Origin: an uncultured Porticoccus sp.
Lineage (GTDB): Bacteria > Pseudomonadota > Gammaproteobacteria > Pseudomonadales > Porticoccaceae
Direction: 5' to 3'
Length of the DNA stretch: 64,000 bases
Assembly: GCA_947259505.1 (NCBI GenBank)
Contig: CAMYLT010000003.1
Location: 186,001 to 250,000, forward strand
Below the pieces are notes generated by a model, which was not told where the DNA came from, ran no database searches, and saw only the letters and a list, made by a program, of their open reading frames with translations. Numbering within the stretch: position 1 is the stretch's first letter; every line of letters starts with the position of its first letter. The translations under genes and the position numbers were made by a program. Positions 33,637 to 43,494 of this stretch are shown here, piece by piece.

Positions 33637-34773
33637 ATGGGTGACTGCTGTAACCATGACAAACCCGAACCGACGCCGCCGAAACCGGCAATGACTGGTG
33701 GCTGTTGTGGTCCCAAGCCTGTGCAGGGCGGAGAGGGCGACTCCTGCCACAGCGAAAAAGGACGGCCGGATTATCTGTTGTGGATTTCCGGCACCATAGT
33801 GCTGGCCTGTTATGTGCTCTACTGGTTGCTGGATGGTCACCCGGATCTGCCCCAGTGGCTGGTGGTGATGACCTCCGGTATCTATGAGTTGATAAACCGC
33901 ATGTGGTGGGGCCTGCTGGCGGCAGTGTTCTTTGTCGGTTTGCTGGACCGGGTGCCCCGTGATCTGGTGATGTCCGCCCTTGGGAAGGGCGGCACGGTGG
34001 GCGGGATTGCACGGGCAACGTTGGCCGGTTTGATGCTGGATCTGTGCAGTCACGGCATCCTGATGGTGGGGACCAAACTCTACCAGCGTGGCGCCAGTCT
34101 CGGCCAGTTGATGGCTTTTCTGATTGCCAGCCCGTGGAATTCCCTGTCGCTGACCATCATTCTGGTGGCGCTGATCGGCTTCGGCTGGACGCTGGCATTT
34201 ATTCTGTTATCGATGGCCATTGGCGTGGTCACTGGGCTGGTCTTCGATCGGCTGGTGAGCAGGGGGGTGTTGCCCGCCAACCCCCACACTGATGGCCAGA
34301 ACGGCAATGGTGCCCGTCTGGGCAGTCAGCTGTTGGCCGCAATGAAAACCATCAAGGTGACACCCAGTGGTTTGTTTCATTTGCTTAAGGATGGTTTGCG
34401 CGACTCCAAAATGGTGTTTCGCTGGCTGTTCTTTGGCTTGGTGCTGGCCACCGCCATTCGCGCCTTTGTGCCGATGGATACTTATCAGACCCTGTTTGGG
34501 CCGACTTTGATGGGATTGCTGCTGACCATGGTGGCGGCGACCATTATCGAGGTCTGCTCCGAGGGCTCCACACCCATCGCGGCGGATATCGTTACCCGCG
34601 CTGCCGCGCCGGGCAACGGTTTCGCTTTCCTGATGGCGGGGGTGGCCACCGACTATACCGAGGTGATGGTGATCCGCGATCTGACCAAGTCCTGGAAGAT
34701 CGCCCTGTTCCTGCCGTTGATTTCCCTGCCGCAGGTGTTGGTGGTGGGGTGGATTTTGAATCAGTTTGGTTGA
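33637..34773 (+). CDS. SO_0444-type Cu/Zn efflux permease
   Basis: This 378-residue permease belongs to the DUF318/ArsP-like family and most resembles the SO_0444 group linked to Cu and Zn efflux. The N terminus is Cys-rich (MGDCCNHDK, GGCCGPK, SCHSEK), a likely metal-binding tail. It is followed by about eight to ten membrane segments in two halves separated by a hydrophilic loop (PHTDGQNGNGARLG), with conserved motifs LDLCSHGILMVG and EVCSEGSTPIAADI containing Cys residues in the membrane. Its position 5 bases after cueR indicates copper-induced expression. Which metal it moves is not certain. Confidence 0.85.
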   Translation: MGDCCNHDKPEPTPPKPAMTGGCCGPKPVQGGEGDSCHSEKGRPDYLLWISGTIVLACYVLYWLLDGHPDLPQWLVVMTSGIYELINRMWWGLLAAVFFVGLLDRVPRDLVMSALGKGGTVGGIARATLAGLMLDLCSHGILMVGTKLYQRGASLGQLMAFLIASPWNSLSLTIILVALIGFGWTLAFILLSMAIGVVTGLVFDRLVSRGVLPANPHTDGQNGNGARLGSQLLAAMKTIKVTPSGLFHLLKDGLRDSKMVFRWLFFGLVLATAIRAFVPMDTYQTLFGPTLMGLLLTMVAATIIEVCSEGSTPIAADIVTRAAAPGNGFAFLMAGVATDYTEVMVIRDLTKSWKIALFLPLISLPQVLVVGWILNQFG

Positions 34774-35361
34774 GGCTGTTTAACAGATGGTTGATGGCTG
34801 TCAGCGATTTTTCTTAGATGGGTTTGTCACTTTTCTTTGCGTGCCGAAAGTAGCGGTGCAGATAATCCCATTATTTCCGGGTGATTGTTTTCTGTGACTT
34901 TTTGCTCGTGCAAAAAAGTCACCAAAAAGCACGCCCCACAGACCTGGCCCCGGGGGCTACCCTTGCTGCGAGACCACCACCACGGGCCGGCTTGACGGGG
35001 TATCCATGCCCCGGGCAAGCCTGAATTGCACGTCCTGTGCAATTCTCCCTGTGCCGCTCTCTCGCTCGGCAGGTCTGAGGGGAAATCGTGCCACTAGCCG
35101 AGCCTGTCGATAGCGCCGAACTTTCAGGATGGCACCCACAGCCCCTGTGGTGCGCCCTTTCTTTTGGTTACTTTTCTTTGGGCAAACAAAGAAAAGTAAC
35201 AGCTAAACACGCGAAACTTCCACACAGCTGGCCACCTTGCCAGAGTAACACCAAGTTTCCTCAGCTTAATTCCCCTAGCCACCGGCCATCCCTAGAGAAC
35301 CACGCCGGAATCCGTTAGAATCCCGCCCCTGTTTTGCCACACCTATTTGGCCACTTTATTC
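34774..35361. other. Non-coding region upstream of prfB
   Basis: This 588-base gap has no convincing gene. Its middle is occupied by the hairpin-ended composite element (34894-35200). Upstream of that is a decayed copy of the same hairpin type (CACTTTTCTTTGCGTGCCGAAAG near 34829). The last 160 bases should hold the prfB promoter; a TTAGAAT box near 35316 could be the -10 element, but the -35 is weak. No clear ribosome-binding site precedes the prfB start. Confidence 0.6.
34894..35200. repeat. Hairpin-ended composite repeat element
   Basis: The element has related ends in inverted orientation. The left end is hairpin 34894-34922 (arms GTGACTTTTT and AAAAAGTCAC) followed by AAAAAGCACGCCCC. The right end, read outward, is GTGCGCCCTTTCTTTTG then hairpin 35167-35200 (13-base arms GTTACTTTTCTTT and complement). 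Inside are further pairings: 34934-34945 with 35071-35082, a GGCTTG...CAAGCC stem at 34989-35021, a perfect 9-bp stem GAATTGCAC at 35023-35045, and CCACAG...CTGTGG near 35136-35150. It resembles dispersed REP- or MITE-like repeats in other gammaproteobacteria, but no transposase is nearby. Confidence 0.7.
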
Positions 35362-36457
35362 ATGGAAATCAATCCGATTCGGAATGCTTTAGAAGACCTA
35401 CAGGCACGCACCGACGTGCTTAGGGGGTATCTTTGACTACGCCAACAAGAAAGACCGCCTGACCGAAGTCGAGCTGGAACTCGGCGACCCGACCGTCTGG
35501 GATGATCCGGATCGTGCCCAGGAATTGGGCCGCGAACGCTCGTCGTTAGAGCTGGTGGTGGAAACCATCGAAAATCTCGATGCCGGTGTTGCCGATGCCA
35601 GCATGCTGCTGGATATGGCCGTAGAGGACAACGATGTCGATGCGGTAGCCGACATCGAGGTGGAAATCGCCCAGCTCACTGCACAGCTGGAAAAACTGGA
35701 ATTCCGTCGCATGTTCTCCGGGGAGATGGACGCCAACAACGCCTACTTGGATATTCAGTCGGGTTCCGGCGGCACCGAGGCCCAGGACTGGGCGGAAATC
35801 TTGTTGCGCATGTACCTGCGCTGGGGCGACGACAAGGGTTTTAAGACTACGCTGGAGGAGTGTTCCGCCGGTGAAGTGGCGGGCATCAAGAGTGCCACGA
35901 TCCGTTTCGAAGGCGAGTACGCCTTCGGCTGGCTGCGCACGGAAACGGGCGTGCACCGGTTGGTGCGCAAGTCGCCGTTTGATTCCGGTAACCGTCGCCA
36001 CACCTCGTTCAGTTCGGTGTTCGTCTCCCCGGAAATCGACGACAATGTCGAGATCGATATCAATCCGGCGGATGTGCGCACTGACACCTACCGCGCCAGC
36101 GGTGCCGGTGGTCAGCACATTAACAAGACCGATTCGGCGGTGCGTCTGACCCATGTGCCTTCCGGTATTGTGGTGTCATGCCAGAGCGAGCGCTCTCAGC
36201 ACCAGAACCGGGATAAGTGCTGGAAAATGTTGCGTGCCAAAATGTACGAGCAGGAAATGCTGAAACGTAGCGAAGCTGCCCAGGCGGTGGAGGACAGCAA
36301 GTCTGACATTGGTTGGGGCAGCCAGATTCGCTCCTACGTGCTGGACGATCAGCGTATCAAGGATTTGCGTACCCATGTCCAGACCAGTAATTGCCAGGCA
36401 GTACTGGACGGTGATCTGGATCGCTTTATCGAAGCTTCACTCAAAGCCGGGTTGTAA
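35362..36457 (+). CDS. prfB: Peptide chain release factor 2 (programmed +1 frameshift)
   Basis: RF2 releases finished peptides at UGA and UAA. The gene is read as 35362-35433 joined to 35435-36457, skipping one base at an in-frame TGA after codon 24, and gives 364 residues as in E. coli. Seen after the shift: the stop-codon recognition motif SPF in [15 protein letters not shown] and the peptidyl-hydrolysis motif GGQ in [14 protein letters not shown]. The frameshift makes RF2 control its own level, because low RF2 favours the shift. lysS follows after 48 bases, the usual prfB-lysS pair. Confidence 0.96.
35422..35437 (+). promoter_or_regulatory. RF2 programmed +1 frameshift site
   Basis: The site reads AGGGGG TAT CTT TGA C: an internal Shine-Dalgarno-like sequence (35422-35427), a 3-base spacer, the slippery CTT codon (35431-35433) and the TGA stop (35434-35436) followed by C, which weakens termination. 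It is the same as the E. coli site in all key positions. Confidence 0.95.
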
Positions 36458-36505
36458 GTTACCTCTTCCCGGCCCAATTCATGTTGCAGGAAAGTTGCAG
36501 GAAAG

Positions 36506-38032
36506 ATGACTGATATTCAGAAACCGACCATAGACCAGGCTGAAGAGAACAAACTGATTGCCGAGCGTCGCGCCAAATTGGGTGTTATTCGCCAGCAGGC
36601 GGAAACCGAGGGCGGTAGTGCCTTCCCTAATGATTTTCGCCGCAAGCACCTGGCCGCCGGATTGCAGGCTGACTTTGCTGAGCACGCCAAGGATGAGCTG
36701 GAAGCGCTGAATCATCAAGTCAGTGTGGCTGGTCGGGTGATCCGCAACCGTGGCTCTTTTATGGTGCTGCAGGATATGTCGAGCACGATCCAGCTTTACG
36801 TCACTAAAGAAGCTCGCAGCTTTGCCAAAAGCGTTGATCTGGGCGATATCGTCGGTATCAGTGGTGCCCTGCACCGATCCGGAAAAGGTGATTTGTACGT
36901 CAATATGGAGCAATTCCAACTCTTGACCAAGTCCCTGCGACCACTGCCAGATAAGTACCATGGCCTGGCGGACCAGGAAATGCGCTATCGCCAGCGTTAC
37001 GTGGACCTGATCGTCAACCCGGAAATTCGTGAGCTGTTTCGGGTGCGCTCCCAAGTGATCGACTTTATTCGCCGCTACCTCAATGGCCAGCAGTTTATGG
37101 AGGTGGAAACCCCCATGCTGCAGGTGATTCCCGGCGGCGCCGCCGCGCGCCCCTTCGTCACCTTCCACAATGCGCTGGATATCGACATGTACCTGCGCAT
37201 TGCCCCGGAGCTGTATCTGAAGCGCCTGGTGGTGGGCGGTTTCGAGCGGGTCTACGAGATCAATCGCAACTTCCGCAATGAGGGCCTGTCCACCCGCCAC
37301 AACCCCGAGTTCACCATGCTGGAGTTCTATCAGGCCTATGCGGACTATCGCGACCTGATGGATCTCACCGAGGACATGTTGCGCAAGATGGCCCAAGAAG
37401 TGCTGGGCACCACCGAAGTGGTCAGCACCATCAAAAACGCCGAGGGCGAGGTTTTGCAGGAGACCCGCTACGACTTTGCCGAGCCGTTCCGCCGCATATC
37501 AGTGTTCGATGCCATTCTGAATTTCAACCCGGACATCACCGCGGCGGCCCTGGCCGATGCGGAGGGGGCGCGGGAAATCGCCGAACATCTGGATATTCCC
37601 CTCAAGGACAGCTGGGGGTTGGGCAAGGTGCAGATCGAGATCTTCGAGAAAACGGTTGAACACCGCCTCGATCAGCCGACCTTTATCACCGAATACCCCA
37701 CTGAGGTGTCACCGCTGGCCCGTCGCAGCGATAGCAATCCGTTTGTTACCGACCGCTTCGAATTCTTTGTCGGCGGTCGCGAGATCGCCAACGGTTTCTC
37801 TGAGCTGAATGACGCTGAAGATCAGGCGGCGCGCTTCCGTGCACAGGTGGCGGAAAAAGATGCCGGTGATGATGAGGCCATGCACTACGATGCAGATTAC
37901 ATCCGTGCCCTGGAATACGGTTTGCCGCCCACGGCGGGTGAAGGGATTGGCATCGACCGACTGGTCATGCTGCTGACCGATTCCCCTTCAATTCGGGATG
38001 TGTTGTTGTTTCCCCATATGCGCCCCGAGTAA
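36506..38032 (+). CDS. lysS: Lysyl-tRNA synthetase, class II
   Basis: LysS charges tRNA-Lys. The 508-residue protein shows the N-terminal OB-fold anticodon-binding domain ([20 protein letters not shown], about residues 72-91), motif 1 near [19 protein letters not shown], motif 2 [20 protein letters not shown] and motif 3 [20 protein letters not shown]. An AGGA site lies 3 bases from the ATG with a further AGGA repeat upstream. It is cotranscribed with prfB and ends at a GC-rich hairpin. Confidence 0.97.
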   Translation: MTDIQKPTIDQAEENKLIAERRAKLGVIRQQAETEGGSAFPNDFRRKHLAAGLQADFAEHAKDELEALNHQVSVAGRVIRNRGSFMVLQDMSSTIQLYVTKEARSFAKSVDLGDIVGISGALHRSGKGDLYVNMEQFQLLTKSLRPLPDKYHGLADQEMRYRQRYVDLIVNPEIRELFRVRSQVIDFIRRYLNGQQFMEVETPMLQVIPGGAAARPFVTFHNALDIDMYLRIAPELYLKRLVVGGFERVYEINRNFRNEGLSTRHNPEFTMLEFYQAYADYRDLMDLTEDMLRKMAQEVLGTTEVVSTIKNAEGEVLQETRYDFAEPFRRISVFDAILNFNPDITAAALADAEGAREIAEHLDIPLKDSWGLGKVQIEIFEKTVEHRLDQPTFITEYPTEVSPLARRSDSNPFVTDRFEFFVGGREIANGFSELNDAEDQAARFRAQVAEKDAGDDEAMHYDADYIRALEYGLPPTAGEGIGIDRLVMLLTDSPSIRDVLLFPHMRPE

Positions 38033-38038
38033 GCGACT

Positions 38039-38068
38039 GGGCCCGACCTGAATGGTCGGGCCTCTTCT
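38039..38068 (+). terminator. Terminator hairpin after lysS
   Basis: Perfect 9-base arms GGCCCGACC (38040-38048) and GGTCGGGCC (38054-38062) around TGAAT are followed by TCTTCT. It lies 8 bases after the lysS stop and 38 bases before the stop of the convergent valS, so it may stop both transcripts. Confidence 0.7.
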
Positions 38069-38099
38069 ACTAGTTTCAGGTTGTCGGTGAGTGTTTGAA

Positions 38100-40889
38100 T
38101 TAGAGCGCCGCAATGGCCTGTTGCTGTTGCTGTAACTTGCCCAGCGCCGCTTCCATCTCGGCCATTTTTTCCCGTTCCTTGGCCACCACTTCCGCCGGCG
38201 CCTTGCCGATAAAGCTCTCGTTGCCGAGTTTGCCCTGCACCCGCTGCAGTTCCTTTTGCAGTTTTTCCACTTCCTTGTTGAGACGCGCCAGTTCGGCATT
38301 TTTGTCGATTAAGCCCGCCATGGGCACCCGAATTTCCATGTTGCCCACCAGTGCAGTGGCGGACATGGGTGCTTCTTCACCAGCGTTGAGCCAGTGGATG
38401 GTGTCCAGGTTGGCCAGTTTGGCGAGAAACTGACGATTGCCCTCCAGGCGACGCTGGTCTTCGGCATTGCCGTTGCTGAAATAGATGGGCAGGGGTTTGC
38501 CGGGAGCAATGTTCATCTCGCCGCGGATATTGCGGATGCCAATAATCACTTTCTTCAGCCATTCGATGTCCGCGATAGCGGTTTCGTCAATACGACTGTC
38601 ATCGGCCTGGGGATAGGGTTGCAACATGATGGTGTCGCCTTCGGCACCGGCCAGAGCTTTGACCTGCTGCCAGATTTCCTCGGTGATAAAGGGCATCAGT
38701 GGGTGGGCCATACGCAATGTAGCTTCCAGCACCCGGATCAATGTGCGACGGGTGCCTTTTTGCAGGGCCGGATCGGCATTGTCATCCCACAGTACTGGTT
38801 TGGACAGCTCCAGATACCAGTCGCAGTATTCATTCCAGATAAATTCGTAGATGGCCTGCGAAGCCAGGTCAAAGCGGTAGCTGCCGATGGCTTCTGCCAC
38901 CGTTTTCTCCGCCTGTTGCAGGCGGCTGATGATCCAGCGGTCTGCCAGTGACAGCTTGTAATCGGCGCTGCCGTTCTGGCCGCAGTCCTGGTCTTCGGTA
39001 TTCATCAAGACATAACGGGCGGCGTTCCAGATCTTGTTGCAGAAGTTGCGAAAACCTTCGATACGGCCCACGTCGAAATTGATGTCGCGACCGGTGGAAG
39101 CTAGAGAGTAATAGGTATAGCGCAGCGCATCGGTGCCGTAGGGTTCAATGCCGTTGGCGAATTCATTGCGGGTCTGTTTTTCGATCTTGGCGGCATCTTT
39201 CGGGCGCATCAGTCCGGCCGTGCGCTTCTTCACCAGTGATTCAAGGTCGATACCATCGATCAGGTCGATGGGGTCGAGCACGTTACCCTTGGACTTGGAC
39301 ATTTTCTGGCCTTGGCCATCGCGCACTAGTCCGTGTACATAGACTGTGTGGAACGGCACCTCGTCCATGAAATACAAGGTCATCATGATCATCCGGGCGA
39401 CCCAGAAGAAAATGATGTCGAAGCCAGTCACCAGCACGCTGCTGGGGTGGAAGGCTTTCAGTAATTCGGCAATTTTCGGATCACCACCGGCATTGGGCCA
39501 GCCCAGGGTCCCGAAGGTCCACAGCCCGGAGGAGAACCAGGTGTCCAGCACGTCTTCGTCCTGTGTCAGTGCGATATCGCCGAGGTCGTGGTGTGCGCGA
39601 ACCTCTTCCTCGCTGCGACCCACGTAGACATTGCCTTCTTCGTCGTACCAGGCGGGGATGCGGTGGCCCCACCATAGCTGGCGGGAGATACACCAGTCCT
39701 GGATGTCGCGCATCCAGGAGAAGTACATGTTCTCGTACTGCTTGGGTACGAACTGGATACTGCCGTCTTCCACGGCAGCGATGGCTTTTTCCGCCAGCGG
39801 TGCGGTTTTCACATACCACTGGTCAGTCAGGTAGGGCTCGATCACCACTCCGGAGCGGTCGCCGCGGGGCACTTTCAGTTTGTGGTCGTCGATCTTTTCC
39901 AGCAGCCCCAGACTTTCCAGGTCGGCGACAATCTGTTTGCGTGCTTCGAAACGCTCCATGCCACGGTAGGCTTCGGGTACTTGATGGTTGAGGTGGGCGT
40001 TGTGATCGAGGATGTTGATCATCGGCAGGCTGTGGCGCTGACCTACTTCATAGTCATTGAAGTCGTGAGCTGGGGTGATCTTCACACAGCCGGTGCCGAA
40101 CTCCAGGTCAACGTAGTCGTCGGCGATGATGGGAATCTCGCGATCGGTGAGGGGCAGGGTGACGGTCTTGCCCACCAGATGCGCATAGCGCTCGTCCTCA
40201 GGGTTCACCGCCACGGCGGTGTCGCCGAGCATGGTTTCCGGGCGGGTGGTGGCCACCACAAGGAAGCCGCTGCCGTCTGTTAGTGGGTATTTGAAATGCC
40301 ACAGGCTGCCGTTTTCCTCCTCAGAAATCACTTCCAGATCGGAGATGGCAGTGTGCAGTTTCGGGTCCCAGTTCACCAACCGCTTACCGCGGTAGATCAG
40401 GCCGTCCTGGTAGAGGCGGATAAACACTTCCTGCACAGCCTTGTAGAAGCCGTCATCCATGGTGAAACGCTCACGGGACCAGTCCGGGGAGGCGCCGAGG
40501 CGACGAAGCTGTTGGGTGATGGTGCCACCAGACTGTTCTTTCCACTCCCAGACTTTCTCGATGAATTTTTCCCGGCCCAGGTCGTGGCGGGAAACGCCAT
40601 CGGCATCGAGCAGCCGCTCCACCACCATCTGAGTGGCGATGCCGGCGTGGTCGGTGCCCACTTGCCACAGGGTGTTGTTGCCGAGCATGCGGTGATAGCG
40701 GATCAGACCGTCCATGATGGCTTCCTGGAAGCCGTGACCCATGTGCAGGCTGCCGGTGACATTGGGCGGCGGAATCATGATGCAGTAGGGATCTGCAGTA
40801 TTGTCACCGCTTGGCTGGAAATAGCCGTTATTTTCCCAAGTCTGGTACCACTTGGTTTCGATGTCCTGGGGGTTAAAGGTCTTTTCCAT
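38100..40889 (-). CDS. valS: Valyl-tRNA synthetase
   Basis: ValS charges tRNA-Val and edits mischarged threonine. The 929-residue class I enzyme has the HIGH motif in [16 protein letters not shown] near residue 38-53, the large editing CP1 domain ([17 protein letters not shown]), the KMSKS motif in [14 protein letters not shown], the anticodon-binding helices, and a C-terminal coiled coil ([20 protein letters not shown]) that is typical of ValS. Upstream genes on the same strand are the small hypothetical, holC and pepA, the order seen in Pseudomonas. It has its own promoter in the gap. Confidence 0.97.
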   Translation of the reverse strand: MEKTFNPQDIETKWYQTWENNGYFQPSGDNTADPYCIMIPPPNVTGSLHMGHGFQEAIMDGLIRYHRMLGNNTLWQVGTDHAGIATQMVVERLLDADGVSRHDLGREKFIEKVWEWKEQSGGTITQQLRRLGASPDWSRERFTMDDGFYKAVQEVFIRLYQDGLIYRGKRLVNWDPKLHTAISDLEVISEEENGSLWHFKYPLTDGSGFLVVATTRPETMLGDTAVAVNPEDERYAHLVGKTVTLPLTDREIPIIADDYVDLEFGTGCVKITPAHDFNDYEVGQRHSLPMINILDHNAHLNHQVPEAYRGMERFEARKQIVADLESLGLLEKIDDHKLKVPRGDRSGVVIEPYLTDQWYVKTAPLAEKAIAAVEDGSIQFVPKQYENMYFSWMRDIQDWCISRQLWWGHRIPAWYDEEGNVYVGRSEEEVRAHHDLGDIALTQDEDVLDTWFSSGLWTFGTLGWPNAGGDPKIAELLKAFHPSSVLVTGFDIIFFWVARMIMMTLYFMDEVPFHTVYVHGLVRDGQGQKMSKSKGNVLDPIDLIDGIDLESLVKKRTAGLMRPKDAAKIEKQTRNEFANGIEPYGTDALRYTYYSLASTGRDINFDVGRIEGFRNFCNKIWNAARYVLMNTEDQDCGQNGSADYKLSLADRWIISRLQQAEKTVAEAIGSYRFDLASQAIYEFIWNEYCDWYLELSKPVLWDDNADPALQKGTRRTLIRVLEATLRMAHPLMPFITEEIWQQVKALAGAEGDTIMLQPYPQADDSRIDETAIADIEWLKKVIIGIRNIRGEMNIAPGKPLPIYFSNGNAEDQRRLEGNRQFLAKLANLDTIHWLNAGEEAPMSATALVGNMEIRVPMAGLIDKNAELARLNKEVEKLQKELQRVQGKLGNESFIGKAPAEVVAKEREKMAEMEAALGKLQQQQQAIAAL

Positions 40890-40961
40890 GTTTACTCATC
40901 GGGGCTTGTTCAATAACTGGCTGACGCCCATGTTCGGGCGGCGGGAAAGATAAAGGCGGGA

Positions 40962-40990
40962 ATTATAATGGTCAGGTCAGTCTGCGTCGA
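40962..40990 (-). promoter_or_regulatory. Promoter for valS
   Basis: On the minus strand a TCGACG -35 box (40985-40990), a 17-bp spacer and a perfect TATAAT -10 box (40962-40967) point to valS. The -35 box lies inside the last codons of the upstream gene. The leader would be about 65 bases. Confidence 0.6.
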
Positions 40991-41414
40991 CGTGGTTGTC
41001 TGGTAGATCGAGTTGGCCTTGCTCAATCATCTCCCGGAGTCGCTGCCGTAGTTTCTGTTCCAGCTTCGGCAGGTGTTCCGCCACCATCTCATCCAGCAGT
41101 CGCTCGAGGTCTGAATCAGCAGACTCTGTGACATCGGTTGTTGCCTCGGTCATTTCCTCGGGAGCGAGATTGACGTCGCTGGCGACGGGGGCTGAAGAGT
41201 GGTGTTCTATCAGGTCATCGCAGGTGTCTGTAAGGATCGGAATATCGATATCGATATCGATATCGTTATCGTTTTCCGGTATGGCGTAGGGCTCATTGAG
41301 CAGGGGGATGTCATGTTGGAATTCCGGACCCTCGTGAAGCGCGAAGTGCAGCTCATCGAGCTCCTCGATAAGGGTTTTTCGGGTTTGTCCGCCGCCGCTG
41401 GCATCCTGTGACAA
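40977..41414 (-). CDS. Acidic hypothetical protein between holC and valS
   Basis: This 145-residue protein is strongly acidic, with a repeat-derived DNDIDIDIDIPIL segment (about residues 48-60) and a helical C terminus of heptad character (LERLLDEMVAEHLPKLEQKL). It starts with TTG at 41414, with GAGG 9 bases upstream. A hypothetical gene occupies the same place between holC and valS in Pseudomonas, so it is likely real and conserved in position. The C-terminal part resembles small DNA polymerase III-associated or chaperone-like helical tails only in general character; function unknown. Confidence 0.7.
   Translation of the reverse strand: MSQDASGGGQTRKTLIEELDELHFALHEGPEFQHDIPLLNEPYAIPENDNDIDIDIDIPILTDTCDDLIEHHSSAPVASDVNLAPEEMTEATTDVTESADSDLERLLDEMVAEHLPKLEQKLRQRLREMIEQGQLDLPDNHVDAD
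41242..41271. repeat. Hexanucleotide tandem repeat (ATATCG)
   Basis: Four perfect copies of ATATCG (41242-41265) and one imperfect copy TTATCG (41266-41271) lie in the acidic hypothetical gene and code for alternating Asp-Ile. The unit is a multiple of three, so slippage would change protein length without shifting the frame. Confidence 0.9.
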
Positions 41415-41469
41415 GGTGTCTACCTCACGCTGCGGGCGGATGTGTCTGGTGAAAGCCGTATCAACTGGA

Positions 41470-41895
41470 TTACTCCGGTTTGGACAGGTCGTGGTATTGC
41501 ATGGGGTAGCCTCGACTTTTTAAAAAGCTCCAACGCTCACGCTTTTCATCGATTACCTGTTGATCATCGTAGACGATTTCAATGGCCTTCTCAAAACGCG
41601 AGAACCAACCCGGAGCACCACGGGACAGGTTGATGAGAATGCCGTGGTGTTCGCCAGGATCATCGGTATGGCTTATGGCGATGGCAGATGTGGGCACAGA
41701 TTCAACAGCGTGTGGCAGAAAGGAACTGGCTTTGAACGACCATAGAAGTTCATCAAGCTGTCGGGAGGTTGCTTCATCCGGGGTATGCAGTAACACGGGC
41801 AGGCTTTGCTGATAAGCTTTTTCCGTTAGGCGACAGGCTAGCGCCAGGGCCGCATCAAAATTGCCCGAGAGTTTGTAAAAGTTAATATGGGTCAC
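41470..41895 (-). CDS. holC: DNA polymerase III subunit chi
   Basis: Chi links the clamp-loader complex to single-strand-binding protein. The 141-residue protein has the family start THINFYKLSG and the motifs VLLHTPDEATSRQLDELLWSF and FLPHAVE, followed by a C-terminal region ending in YHDLSKPE. It begins with GTG at 41895, and this GTGA overlaps the pepA stop by 4 bases, so translation is coupled. The pepA-holC order is widespread in gammaproteobacteria. Confidence 0.92.
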   Translation of the reverse strand: MTHINFYKLSGNFDAALALACRLTEKAYQQSLPVLLHTPDEATSRQLDELLWSFKASSFLPHAVESVPTSAIAISHTDDPGEHHGILINLSRGAPGWFSRFEKAIEIVYDDQQVIDEKRERWSFLKSRGYPMQYHDLSKPE

Positions 41896-43379
41896 TTGCC
41901 CACTTGCTCCATGAGAAATTGCATCAGTAAGGGGACTGGTCTGCCGGTTGCACCCTTGTTGGCGCCGCTGTTCCAGGCGGTGCCAGCGATATCCAGGTGA
42001 GCCCAGCGATAGTTTTTGGTGAAGCGGCTGAGGAAGCAGGCTGCAGTGATCGTGCCGGCCTCGCGGCCACCGATATTGGCCATGTCGGCAAAATTACTTT
42101 TTAGCTGTTTGTCGTATTCTGTCCACAGCGGTAAACGCCAGACCCGGTCGCCACTGGTGGTGCCGGCAGCTTCGAGCTGTCCTGCAAGTTCATCGTCATT
42201 ACTTAGCAAGCCGCTGGCGTGACTGCCCAGTGCTGTCACACAGGCTCCAGTGAGGGTGGCAATATCCACTACTGCTGCCGGCTTGAAACGGCCGGCATAG
42301 GTAAGGGCGTCACAGAGTATCAGTCGTCCCTCGGCGTCGGTGTTGAGAATTTCAATGGTCTGGCCAGACATGCTGGTGACAATGTCACCGGGCTTGGTGG
42401 CGCGCCCGCCGGGCATATTTTCCACGGTAGGAATGATGCCGACGACATTGAGCGCCAGCTGGGATTCGGCTGCCGCTGTCAGCGTGCCGAGTACGCTGGC
42501 GGCACCACACATGTCGTATTTCATTTCATCCATGCCGGCACCCGGCTTCAGGCTGATGCCGCCGGAGTCGAAGGTCACACCTTTGCCCACTAGTACAACC
42601 GGTTTGTCGCCGCTCTTGCCGCCTTTATATTCGAGTACGATCAGCTTGGCGGGTTGTTCGGTGCCGGCAGTGACCGACAGCAGCGATCCCATGCCCAGCG
42701 TTTGCATCTGTTTTTCCGTGAGCACTTTGCAGCTCAAGTTCGGGTGTTTGCCCGCCAGTGCCCTGGCCTGGCTGGCCAGGTAGCTGGGGGTGCAGATATT
42801 GCCGGGCAGGTCGCCCAGCTCCCGGGCGTGGTTGATGCCATTGGCGATGGCAGTGCCGCATACCAGGGAGGTTTTAACGGCTTCAAGTCCCTTGCGGTAA
42901 GGCAGTACCAGGGACACTTTTTTCAGTGTGCTGGGTTTTTTCTCCGCCGACTTGAAGGGATTAAACAGATAGGCCGCTTCACCCAACAGTCTTGCCAATT
43001 GTTGGGCCTGCCATGCGTCATCACGACCAGAGACCTCTATTCCTTCCAGGGAAACGCAGGCCGATTTGATGGGCAGTTTTGTTAGCTGCCCGGACAACCC
43101 GGCAACCAGATTGAGGAAGGCTTGTTCGTTGAGGTTGTCTTTGCCGGTAGTAACAATCAACAACCGCTCTGCCGCTAATCCGGGCGGCTCGCTGAGTAGT
43201 AGGAAGTTGCCATCAGTCTGCTTGATGTCACCCTTTTTGACCAGCCTGCCGATAAGGCCGCTGGTCGCTTCATCCAAAGATTTCAGGCTTGGGCTATCGA
43301 GACCCTGATTTCCAAAGGCAACGACGAGACATTCTGTTTTTCTGCTGGTCAGCTGACCTACGAGGGCGTTTACTTCCAT
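41892..43379 (-). CDS. pepA: Leucyl aminopeptidase (cytosol aminopeptidase PepA)
   Basis: PepA is a two-zinc hexameric aminopeptidase that, in E. coli, also binds DNA at Xer recombination sites. The 495-residue protein has the metal and catalytic motifs GKGVTFDSGGISLKPG and NTDAEGRLILCDALTYA, and MDEMKYDMCGAASVLG. It is divergent from lptF with a gap of about 115 bases that must hold both promoters. This pepA/lptF divergence is standard in gammaproteobacteria. Confidence 0.96.
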   Translation of the reverse strand: MEVNALVGQLTSRKTECLVVAFGNQGLDSPSLKSLDEATSGLIGRLVKKGDIKQTDGNFLLLSEPPGLAAERLLIVTTGKDNLNEQAFLNLVAGLSGQLTKLPIKSACVSLEGIEVSGRDDAWQAQQLARLLGEAAYLFNPFKSAEKKPSTLKKVSLVLPYRKGLEAVKTSLVCGTAIANGINHARELGDLPGNICTPSYLASQARALAGKHPNLSCKVLTEKQMQTLGMGSLLSVTAGTEQPAKLIVLEYKGGKSGDKPVVLVGKGVTFDSGGISLKPGAGMDEMKYDMCGAASVLGTLTAAAESQLALNVVGIIPTVENMPGGRATKPGDIVTSMSGQTIEILNTDAEGRLILCDALTYAGRFKPAAVVDIATLTGACVTALGSHASGLLSNDDELAGQLEAAGTTSGDRVWRLPLWTEYDKQLKSNFADMANIGGREAGTITAACFLSRFTKNYRWAHLDIAGTAWNSGANKGATGRPVPLLMQFLMEQVGK

Positions 43380-43494
43380 GATCTTTCCATTGGTTGTGAG
43401 AGTGGTACAGAGTGCGAGACATTGGGAGTCTAATTCTGGATAATTGCCTCAACAACCCTTTTTAATATTGTTCAAGCATAACAGGGATAACCAC

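Noticed and set aside
34827-35318. Several short frames in the gap before prfB
   Set aside because: They lie in the hairpin-rich repeat, are Pro/Arg/Ser-rich, and have no ribosome-binding sites.
34774-35361. CRISPR-like array
   Set aside because: Repeats are inverted hairpin ends rather than regularly spaced direct repeats with unique spacers, and no cas genes are nearby.
36506-38032. lysS as a functional partner of PrrC (which cuts tRNA-Lys in E. coli)
   Set aside because: The genes are 21 kb apart and lysS is in its usual place after prfB. Proximity is most likely a coincidence.
41242-41271. Phase variation by the hexanucleotide repeat
   Set aside because: Gain or loss of 6 bases keeps the frame, so it cannot switch the gene on or off by frameshift.
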